Shown one piece after another: positions 10,801-15,760 of a stretch of 15,760 nucleotides of DNA. The stretch's first letter is position 1. Every line of letters begins with the position of its first letter. The translations under genes and the position numbers were made by a program. The notes under the pieces were generated by a model. The model made no database searches. It was not told the origin of the DNA and saw only the letters and a list, made by a program, of their open reading frames with translations. The stretch is from Setaria digitata (lineage: Eukaryota; Nematoda; Chromadorea; Rhabditida; Setariidae), in NCBI GenBank assembly GCA_003640385.1, contig RCAB01000847.1, positions 1 to 15,760 on the forward strand, written 5' to 3'.

Positions 10801-13089
10801 GAATTCATAAGGATCATTTCAAATTGATTTGACATNAACATTTTAAAATTATTAGATTTATCAAATTATTACATACCTACCATCTATCTATTTGGCGAAT
10901 TCATAAGGATCATTTCAAATTGATTTGACATTATGCTAATTTTGAGATTAATTGGAAAAAGAATGAAGTTGAAATTTTTTTCCCATTCCCATCAATTTTA
11001 TAATTAAATAATAAATTAAATCCCTTAAAAATCTTTCAGAAAGAATTTTTAAAATAGCCATGTTAAAAAAGTTTACGAAATTTCACAAAAAAAGAAAAAA
11101 AAAAACCTTGCCGCATCTTCAACATTGGTAACTGATACAGTAGCATTTGATATTCGAAAATAGACAACTGCGTCAACTGCTACAGTAACCGAATCCTTGG
11201 AAAGAATCTGAACGGTTTATCATTTATCATTTTATCATGTGACCATTATCAAGGATGATTTCTTTCATAATTAAACATCTGAAGTAAGCTCAAAAGAGTT
11301 TGAAATTTGGAAATAGTGCTAACGCATTAAGAGAGTTCATTTTATCAATATTTAAAAAGATTTGATCTTTTATCGGCATTGATAACTGATTAATAAATTA
11401 TGAAAGATTTCAATCACTTGTCACATGTTTTTCGAGACTATACGGACGAAAAATCAACTAATTTTGCATTCATTCATTTACACATCGCTTTTCCTTCGTT
11501 TTATTTTGCTTCTATTTTTGTGATTTATGGACTATTCCAGCATGATGCAAACTTGGTCGGCTAATCCAATATAAAGTAAATTTAATCGACTATTTTAGCA
11601 TGATGCAAACAGAGCCAAGTATTTCAACATAATGCATACTTAATCGGCAAAATAAAAGAAACTTAGTTAACTATTTAGCATGATGCAAAGTTGGTTGATT
11701 ATTCCAGCACTTTCAAACTTAAGACAAGCTTTGTTAATAGTCAAGAAAATGAAGGTTCGAGAATTTGGTAGAAGCTAAAAATAAAGTGTGATAATTTCAT
11801 GATAATAAATGTTAAATTTAACCTCTTGGGGAGGCACTTCAAATGAAATCACACGTAGATCGACTTTGCGATAGGTGTCGATGCATGGCACAATAAAAAA
11901 TATGCCTGAAAATTAATTTTGCTTTTCTTTTAATACTAATTTTTTATATCAGTGATTACATTGAAAACTGATAATTAATATAAAACAAATTATTGTTATT
12001 AATTATCAATTTCAAGCATAAAGACTTGTGATGAAAAAAATTGAAATGAAATAACTAACGAACCAGGACCCTTTGCACCACCAGGCATTAAGCGACCTAA
12101 CCGAAATATCACAACCCTTTCATATTCTTGTACAACCTGCAGTAAATGAATTCATAAAATAAAGCTTCAAAGTGATAAATGATAACGCTTCTATCCAGAT
12201 TTTATCTCTCTCTTGAATTTTTACATTTCATATTATAGAATTTATCACTTTATATGATTTCATTTTAATTTCCCTTTATTAAGTTTTTTTTTTTCTCTCA
12301 AAAATACAATAACAGCTTCTGTTCGTAAAAAGGGCTTATTATATCTAAAAAAATAGCGCAATTAAATCATTAATATTACATTATAGGACTTTAGTTTTAC
12401 AGTTCGTGCTGGAAAAAATGCTAAGGCAAAGTTTAACTTCAACAAGAATTTAATATTTCTTCATTAATATTTTTTCTTATGGAAAAGGAAGAAGCAAATG
12501 CGTAATTAGTAATTATCGCATTCATCTCCCACTTACCAACTTTTGTCTTAGTTGTGACATAAGCAATAAACAAATGTAAAAGTGTATAAACAAGCATGAA
12601 AATGATAATTTATGATAATAAAATTAATGAAATAATTAGCTCAACTTACTTTAATACACATACACACCGAGATTGGTAATGTGAAAAAGATTAGTATATA
12701 TGAGAGTATTGTTAAGATCCAACCGCACAAGCCATATTCACTTTGTATATTTGCTGAAATAAATATTTTTAATAAAAATTCCAATCATAAAATGGTATTA
12801 ATTTCTAATAAATAATTATTTAAAATAAATTTTTTTGAAACGAAAAAACTTCTTACCGTCAAAAGATCAAAAAAAAAAAAAGAAAAAAAAATGAAACAAA
12901 TTAATTAAACGTGTTGATGTGATGAACCAGAAAAGAAATACAGTATTAAGTTATGATAATGCTAGAAGTAAATAAATACTGAAGAAAAATAATTACCGGG
13001 CAAAAATAATTACGAGAAAATATGAGTACTCAAAAATGCAGTTGTTCAAAAATTTAAGTACTCGTAAACAGAAGTAATGAAAAAGACGG

Positions 13090-13129
<40 letters not shown>

Positions 13130-14878
13130 TATATATATATATATATGATGATACTACTGCTTTAACCGAGACAAAAATGTTCTAAATCGACTAAGCAGAT
13201 TACAGGAAATATTTATTTTACTAATAGCGATTTTGATTAAACCATTACAAAAATTAATTTTATTAACTATGTTCTTTCATAGTGATATTTTATAATTACA
13301 GTAATAATAGTGTTATTGCTAAACACTATTTGTTGTTTATTATCTATAAAATAATAAATAACTATCAATAATAGTACCATTATTATTATTGTTCCTGAAC
13401 TGTTACAATCATTTTATCATGCGAACTAATATTTTTGCTTCTACAGAGATTTTTTCTTTTTTTGCAATGGTACAACATGAAATATATATATAAAATATTA
13501 TATATACATATATATTTGTTTTTGTTTAATTTGCTAAAATTTCAATTGGGAATATTTATTGTTGACACTTTTCTTTTTTTATTTATTTTGATGGACAAGT
13601 TATTTGGTTTGGCATTTTGTTTGAGAATTGGACGAAGGACAACATTTCGCAGCAATTTCATTTTCTGACATCTCTTTAACAAATAACTTCTACAATTTGA
13701 ATGTGTGCAATAAAAATTTTTTCAATTTAAAAAAACCATTTTCAAATTTTGCTTCAAAATTAAATTTTCCAACAACTGTATTATCAGGTTTGGAGGAAAA
13801 TTTGAATTAATATCGATTTGTAAAAAAAAACAGTATTGATAAATGAAACGAATAAAAGCTGAATTGTCGGCAGCTGTGCCTCATAGAGTAGTTAGCTCAT
13901 AAAAATTCCAAATGGAAGTAATATTTTGTGAAGAAGAACTAATGAGTTTTCCAACCATTCAAGAATAGATGGAAAAAAAAAAAAAAAGAGAAAGAAAATG
14001 AAGAGAAGTTACAATGTAATAATTCCAAATATATTCAGTTTCAAGTAAAACTAATGATGAAGAATAGCACGATCGATTGATTTCTCTGAACTTACTGCAT
14101 CAGATAATGTTGATCCCTAAAAAACTGATGGATCTGTTTGATCGAGAAAGAAGAAAACTGAAATGATCAATGACTGTATACATTCAGCTTACAGTTATAA
14201 TATTTTGACTGATTTTCAGCTTCTTCCTTCTCATTTCTTATTACGCTGATATTTGACTGATCATTTATCAAACCGTTCTTCACAGTGGACATTCGTTTCT
14301 TTTTCTCGAGAACTGATGGACTTTTTGGCAACTAAATATTCGCTTCGATGTTACAAAAATTTATGTTATGCAAAATAACTCATTACCTTTTTAATTTAAA
14401 AATATTTTAGCAAATGAAACATGATCTTTTTTTTTGTTCTAATGAACCAAAGAGAATAAGTTGAAAATGAAAACTTAATTTCAACAAGTTTTAAAATAAA
14501 TTAAAATAAAACACAGTGATTGTAGTTAGTTGTATAGTTTTTCAAGTTAATTAAAAATTTTGTTTTGCTATTTAGTAGAGAAAAAAGGAAAAGCTAGGTC
14601 AAATCTAAATAAATGCTAATTTTAAGTTAACAAAATTCCATTTATAATTAAATTAAGAAAAATCATGCCAAACCCATTATTAATAATACCTGTTCGATGA
14701 GGTAATTAAGTGTCTCCATAGCAGAATTTTCAGCCTCATCACTACTCTCACTTAATGGTACAACATCTTTGACACTGCATGATGCTAATGAATCGGTTCC
14801 ATCATTAATTAGATAGCTATCGGTAAGATTATTTTTTAAATTTACCGATGATGCAACTTTCTGCTCATCTGTTGACAT
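4772..14878 (-). CDS. mec-2: MEC-2-like stomatin (SPFH/prohibitin-domain) protein, 15-exon gene
   Basis: Stomatin-family membrane protein. C. elegans MEC-2 binds cholesterol and tunes the MEC-4/MEC-10 DEG/ENaC touch channel at the inner face of the plasma membrane (family knowledge). I joined exons by reading frame, splice sites and similarity to MEC-2 recalled from memory: a variable acidic N-terminus (residues 1-116), hydrophobic hairpin (about 117-144, with [10 protein letters not shown] and FFTLPIS), then the complete SPFH domain (about 145-330) with [41 protein letters not shown] and [15 protein letters not shown], then the [13 protein letters not shown] segment. The common part is 375 codons; exon 11 ends it at 449 aa, close to MEC-2A (about 481 aa). 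A longer spliced form would be 927 aa. The start is the first ATG after an in-frame TGA (14897-14899), and its SSDEAEN stretch resembles the MEC-2 N-terminus. Paralogues UNC-1 and STO proteins are less likely because of this N-terminus and the CCLYKYPEW tail. No frameshifts or internal stops were seen. Confidence 0.93.
5042..5075 (-). CDS. mec-2: mec-2 exon 14, 34-nt microexon (predicted)
   Basis: Acceptor AGTTATCAG|A, donor CAGTG|GTAATC. It encodes [10 protein letters not shown], flanked by split Glu877 and Cys888. It is the only reading through this stretch that links the phase-1 end of exon 13 to the phase-2 entry of exon 15 without a stop. Very short exons are uncommon but real in nematodes. 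An alternative start of this exon at 5118 (CATCTAG|T, phase 0) keeps the same frame but would need a different upstream exon. Confidence 0.55.
5057..5136 (-). CDS. mec-2: Possible alternative terminal exon of mec-2
   Basis: A second TTATCAG|A acceptor, 61 nt upstream of that of exon 14, also receives exon 13 in phase 1 but in another frame. It would encode a split Asp then [20 protein letters not shown] and ISINE before TGA at 5057-5059. This gives a different, non-Ser-rich tail and omits exon 15. It could equally be a decoy; nothing but splice site and phase supports it. Confidence 0.25.
5324..6568 (-). CDS. mec-2: mec-2 exon 13, large disordered exon of the long isoform (predicted)
   Basis: A 1245-nt open exon, by far the largest here. 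Acceptor CGTCTTTTAG|A, donor TTAAAG|GTACGA. It encodes residues 463-876 of the predicted long form: a basic, probably helical start ([20 protein letters not shown]), then Ser-, Asn- and Asp-rich sequence typical of disordered regions, with acidic Ser clusters ([25 protein letters not shown]), a basic [10 protein letters not shown] patch, and [16 protein letters not shown] near residues 692-706. I know no domain of this kind. If the donor is not used the frame stops at 5286. The open frame extends upstream to 6677 with an ATG, so a separate gene starting there is possible; the matching phase with exon 12 and the good acceptor favour one gene. Confidence 0.72.
6709..6785 (-). CDS. mec-2: mec-2 exon 12, long-isoform exon (predicted)
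   Basis: Acceptor GCTTTCTAG|T, donor ACCGG|GTAATT. Open frame encodes residues 437-461 of the long form, [20 protein letters not shown] then TQSKP, preceded by split Gly436. It is predicted to be helical. It accepts from the internal phase-2 donor of exon 11 and donates in phase 1 to exon 13. I do not recognise a domain; the exon is called from splice sites, base composition unlike the flanking introns, and phase. Confidence 0.68.
7008..7232 (-). CDS. mec-2: mec-2 exon 11, C-terminus of the short (449-aa) form
   Basis: Acceptor CAAAGTAG|G joins exon 10 in phase 0. Encodes [20 protein letters not shown] then [19 protein letters not shown] and a Ser/Asn/Thr-rich end, TAA at 7008-7010. [18 protein letters not shown] resembles KIRSCCLYKYPDWVQGMV in C. 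elegans MEC-2 as I remember it, which ties the exon firmly to this gene. The tail lacks the Gly/His-rich and Pro-rich sequence found after this point in MEC-2. The acceptor is weaker than its neighbours because it lacks a run of T before the AG. An internal donor (TTGGG|GTATAC, exon end 7051) would remove the last 14 codons and allow the long isoform. No AATAAA was seen shortly after the stop on this strand. Confidence 0.85.
   Translation of the reverse strand, partial: EFSVETPVASRRIRPCCLYKYPEWVQQMVDKHPGKENQRNISRKPNSTPNISLTSGYHRLGYTSTDYHQKIFTS
7882..7910 (-). other. G-rich run on the transcribed strand, intron 10
   Basis: The plus strand reads T8 C5 A C6 T C2 T6. On the transcribed strand this is GG-A-GGGGGG-T-GGGGG between A tracts, which could form a two-layer G-quadruplex in the RNA. 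It stands out in otherwise AT-rich intron 10, about 650 nt before exon 11. Confidence 0.5.
8497..8514. repeat. AT dinucleotide microsatellite
   Basis: Nine perfect AT units in intron 10. Confidence 0.9.
8938..8943 (-). promoter_or_regulatory. Intron 10 donor containing an in-frame stop
   Basis: The donor GTGTAA reads GTG TAA in frame with exon 10. Keeping intron 10 therefore adds one Val and ends the protein at 376 aa, just after the stomatin core. C. elegans mec-2 is known to make shorter forms when splicing of its 3' exons fails or is altered. Confidence 0.5.
8944..9022 (-). CDS. mec-2: mec-2 exon 10, last common exon
   Basis: Acceptor TTTTTTAG|C, donor CCTAAG|GTGTAA, phase 0. Encodes residues 349-375, [20 protein letters not shown] then HRSTPK. 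The [10 protein letters not shown] segment ends the conserved stomatin core. If intron 10 is not removed, the frame reads GTG TAA, adding Val and stopping at 376 aa (stop 8938-8940). Intron 9 before it (9023-9585) is AT-rich with A/T tracts only. Confidence 0.92.
9586..9704 (-). CDS. mec-2: mec-2 exon 9, oligomerisation helix
   Basis: Acceptor TTTTTCAG|G, donor AATAAG|GTAGGT, phase 2. Encodes residues 310-348, [20 protein letters not shown] then [19 protein letters not shown], followed by split Ser349. This continues the stomatin helix and the conserved [13 protein letters not shown] motif. Relative to the MEC-2 I recall, one change is visible: KASHAL where MEC-2 has KASRAL. Confidence 0.95.
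10045..10179 (-). CDS. mec-2: mec-2 exon 8, end of SPFH core and Ala/Glu-rich helix
   Basis: Acceptor TGCTCAG|A, donor AAG|GTTTAG, phase 0. Encodes residues 265-309, [30 protein letters not shown], then [15 protein letters not shown]. The Ala/Glu-rich helix begins the coiled-coil segment through which stomatins oligomerise (family knowledge). Intron 8 (9705-10044, 340 bp) shows no other feature. Confidence 0.95.
10340..10442 (-). CDS. mec-2: mec-2 exon 7, SPFH domain
   Basis: Acceptor ATTCAG|A, donor CAA|GTATGA. Encodes residues 231-264, [20 protein letters not shown] then [14 protein letters not shown]. This is the central SPFH segment; the [12 protein letters not shown] stretch is near-invariant in stomatins. 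It lies downstream (in transcript order) of an intron containing an assembly gap, but the exon itself is intact. Confidence 0.95.
10660..10735. repeat. Pure A/T low-complexity tract
   Basis: About 75 bp of almost only A and T (T runs mixed with TATATA) in intron 6, directly before the duplicated segment and the N; such sequence often breaks assemblies. Confidence 0.8.
10745..10931. repeat. Tandem near-identical copies flanking a single N
   Basis: Copy A (10745-10835, 91 bp) and copy B (10837-10931, 95 bp) both run from AACATTTTAAAATTATTAGA to TTGATTTGACAT and are separated by one N at 10836. They differ by one C/T substitution and a 4-bp insertion in copy B. This is best explained as two alleles or overlapping contig ends joined in tandem. 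It lies inside intron 6 (10443-11106) and does not touch coding sequence. Confidence 0.9.
11107..11207 (-). CDS. mec-2: mec-2 exon 6, SPFH domain
   Basis: Acceptor CGTTCAG|A, donor GCAAG|GTTTTT, phase 2. Encodes residues 197-229, [20 protein letters not shown] then [13 protein letters not shown], followed by a split Arg230. The donor is weak: GTTTTT leading straight into a long T tract. The conserved junction [10 protein letters not shown] supports it. Confidence 0.95.
11530..11725. repeat. Degenerate ~29-bp minisatellite in intron 5
   Basis: Units near 11531, 11560, 11589, 11619, 11645, 11670 and 11698 align to a consensus close to ACTATTCCAGCATGATGCAA followed by ACTTGGTCG. The core TTAGCATGATGCAAA is almost exact in three copies; others are diverged or shortened. 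The array lies in intron 5 (11208-11822) and has no coding role that I can see. Confidence 0.75.
11823..11905 (-). CDS. mec-2: mec-2 exon 5, SPFH domain
   Basis: Acceptor TTTTCAG|G, donor GAG|GTTAAA. Encodes residues 170-196, [20 protein letters not shown] then FEVPPQE. Cys176 aligns with MEC-2 Cys174, the second reported palmitoylation site (from memory). The preceding intron 4 is short (158 bp). Confidence 0.95.
12064..12136 (-). CDS. mec-2: mec-2 exon 4, start of SPFH domain
   Basis: Acceptor ACTGCAG|G, donor CCTG|GTTCGT. Encodes residues 145-168, [20 protein letters not shown] then AKGP, plus the first base of Gly169. This is the most conserved signature of stomatins and opens the SPFH domain. 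The donor begins GTT rather than GTA, but the frame and the conserved protein across the junction ([13 protein letters not shown]) fix it. Confidence 0.95.
12137..12649 (-). other. Intron 3 of mec-2, nothing further seen
   Basis: 513 bp, AT-rich, with a T tract near 12286. No additional exon or RNA gene recognised. Confidence 0.7.
12650..12753 (-). CDS. mec-2: mec-2 exon 3, membrane-inserting hairpin
   Basis: Acceptor ATTTCAG|C, donor AAA|GTAAGT (a consensus donor). Encodes residues 110-144, [11 protein letters not shown] followed by about 20 hydrophobic residues and ending CMCIK. This is the stomatin hydrophobic hairpin, which enters the inner leaflet and turns back so both ends stay cytosolic. 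Pro136 within FFTLPIS corresponds to MEC-2 Pro134, needed for this topology and for cholesterol binding, and Cys142 corresponds to the reported palmitoylation site Cys140 (both from memory). Confidence 0.95.
13098..13146. repeat. AT dinucleotide microsatellite
   Basis: About 49 bp of (AT)n interrupted by one AAAA, inside intron 2. Confidence 0.9.
13306..13358. repeat. Two adjacent short hairpins in intron 2
   Basis: AATAGTGTT/AACACTATT (9 bp, 7-nt loop, 13306-13330) and TTTATTAT/ATAATAAA (8 bp, 7-nt loop, 13336-13358). Both are perfect. They may simply be chance in AT-rich sequence. Confidence 0.45.
14193..14331 (-). CDS. mec-2: mec-2 exon 2, charged N-terminal linker
   Basis: Acceptor ATATTTAG|T, donor AACT|GTAAGC. 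Encodes residues 64-109 ([13 protein letters not shown] ... [10 protein letters not shown]) plus the first base of Ser110. The segment is strongly charged, Lys-rich then Glu-rich, as expected for the cytosolic linker that precedes the MEC-2 membrane hairpin. The choice is supported by phase: exon 1 ends in phase 0 and exon 3 needs a phase-1 partner, and this exon supplies both. Sequence conservation of the linker is low in the family, so the boundaries rest mainly on splice sites and frame. Confidence 0.75.
14690..14878 (-). CDS. mec-2: mec-2 exon 1, start codon and N-terminal tail
   Basis: Encodes residues 1-63, beginning [11 protein letters not shown] and ending ETLNYLIEQ, donor CAG|GTATTA, phase 0. 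The protein segment is polar and acidic, with a SESSDEAEN stretch that resembles the equivalent part of C. elegans MEC-2 as I remember it. An in-frame TGA lies seven codons upstream of the ATG, so this is the most 5' start unless an unseen 5' exon splices in. No clear trans-splice acceptor (TTTCAG) lies immediately before the ATG; the nearest sequence is GTTTGAG directly before it, which is a poor match. Intron 1 (14332-14689, 358 bp) shows nothing further. Confidence 0.82.
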
Positions 14879-15760
14879 CTCAAACCTTGTAGATATTCAA
14901 GCAGTAGATTCAGTATGGAATAAGTTGGATAGCTTTTGGTATTTATCCTGTCATCTTAATCATTAAGACAAAGAGAAAGGGACAGTTACAAATTTTTCAG
15001 GAAAAAAAAAGGAAACAATAATATAAGGGCAATTTGTATTAAAAGGTTGCGATTTAATTTTACTATAGCAAAAACGAATAATAATTTCCATTTTTTGATG
15101 AAATAAATTTGCAAAATTCTCGATGGAATGTGTGAAGTGTAAATGACAAAATAAAAATGTAAAAGTAAAAGTAAAAGTTTCCCAATAAAATCGTTTTTGC
15201 TATTTAAAATGCATGATAAAAGATGAAAAAAGGAAATAAATAAAAAAAAATTGTGTTCTTTGCGGAAAAAAAGAAAATAAAAAATTAAAACTTGGAAAAA
15301 CACGATAACGATAACAATTCTATTAAAATAAAATGCTTCTGTTATCTATTTTTTTTTCCTCCTCTCATTATTGATATGATATGTTTAAATAAGAAAATTA
15401 GTTTCTTCCAACTGATCTGTAATGCTCAATTAATAAAATAATGTTGTTCTTTTTCTAAACTTTCATAAATTTCTTTCTGTTAATCACTTCACTGTTGTTT
15501 AAAAAAAAATGATGACTTATTTTTCGTTTTTTTTTTTTTTTTTTTTTTTAAGTAGAAAAGAAATTCTAACTTATGCAACACAGTGGATGCATTAGAAAGC
15601 AACTCTTTGATTCTTCTTTTCAACCAATACCATTAAAGTTTTTGGAAAACGATAATAATTTTTCAAAATATTGCAATTGCATTAAATTCATAATTATCCC
15701 TGCATCATTAGGAATTTGTTCATATTTCGTTTTGTTTTTGTTTTTTTTTCCTTTTTTTTT
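14879..15760. other. 5' flank of mec-2, no gene seen
   Basis: AT-rich, with a T22 tract near 15529-15550. The minus-strand open frame at 14986-15303 is Phe/Leu/Ile-rich and has no recognisable features. It should contain the promoter or 5' UTR, or an unseen 5' exon, but I cannot point to a specific element. Confidence 0.5.

Larger units (their letters stand above)
12754..14192 (-). other. Intron 2 of mec-2, no other gene seen
   Basis: 1439 bp, AT-rich, with the AT microsatellite and hairpins listed separately. Short open frames on the plus strand (13435-13810) are Phe/Leu/Asn-rich and look like chance. No coding-like composition was found. Confidence 0.7.

Noticed and set aside
13435..13810. 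Two overlapping plus-strand open frames in intron 2
   Set aside because: Low-complexity Phe/Leu/Asn content, inside an intron on the other strand, no recognised motif.
4772..14878. Gene being unc-1 or another sto paralogue
   Set aside because: The N-terminal SSDEAEN stretch, the [18 protein letters not shown] hairpin and the CCLYKYPEW tail resemble MEC-2 more closely; a phylogeny would settle it.
14986..15303. 105-codon minus-strand frame upstream of mec-2
   Set aside because: Phe/Leu/Ile-rich frame with poly-T content; resembles translated AT-rich intergenic DNA. Its apparent hydrophobic segments follow from T-rich codons.
1..15760. Bacterial endosymbiont insert, transposon, CRISPR or RNA gene
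   Set aside because: No long bacterial-type frames, transposase or reverse transcriptase motifs, terminal repeats, regular direct-repeat array or tRNA/rRNA signatures were seen on either strand.

Overview
The window looks like nuclear DNA of a nematode, most likely a filarial or other spirurid worm. It is very AT-rich, with dozens of long A or T tracts. It carries one multi-exon gene with short exons and nematode-type splice acceptors (mostly TTTCAG, TTTAG or close variants). The encoded protein is the stomatin-family mechanosensory protein MEC-2, which in this close form is a nematode protein. Species assignment below 'probable filarial/spirurid nematode' is inference from composition and protein similarity recalled from memory.

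Layout: positions 1-4771 hold no gene I can support, only AT-rich sequence with long homopolymers and candidate poly(A) signals for the upstream gene. Positions 4772-14878, minus strand, are a mec-2 orthologue that I could assemble by hand into ten common exons (375 codons) and a set of 3' exons. The common part gives an N-terminal variable tail, the membrane hairpin and the complete SPFH/stomatin domain. All exon phases join without a frameshift or internal stop. Positions 14879-15760 are 5' flank without a recognisable gene.

The 3' end is the interesting part. After exon 10 the message can end in three main ways: (i) failure to splice intron 10 adds one Val and stops (376 aa); (ii) exon 11 read to its own stop gives a MEC-2A-like protein of 449 aa with a conserved-looking CCLYKYPEW segment; (iii) an internal donor in exon 11 leads to exon 12, a 1245-nt exon 13 rich in Ser, Asp and Asn, a 34-nt microexon and a last exon, giving 927 aa. 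The 5076-5140 region also offers a second acceptor leading to a different short C-terminus. This matches the known biology of C. elegans mec-2, whose 3' exon choice is regulated by splicing factors, but the particular isoforms here are predictions.

Other structure: a single N at 10836 is flanked by two nearly identical ~91-95 bp copies (likely two alleles assembled in tandem); intron 5 contains a degenerate ~29-bp minisatellite; intron 10 contains the only notable G-rich run on the transcribed strand. I found no RNA genes, transposons, CRISPR arrays or bacterial (e.g. Wolbachia) insert.
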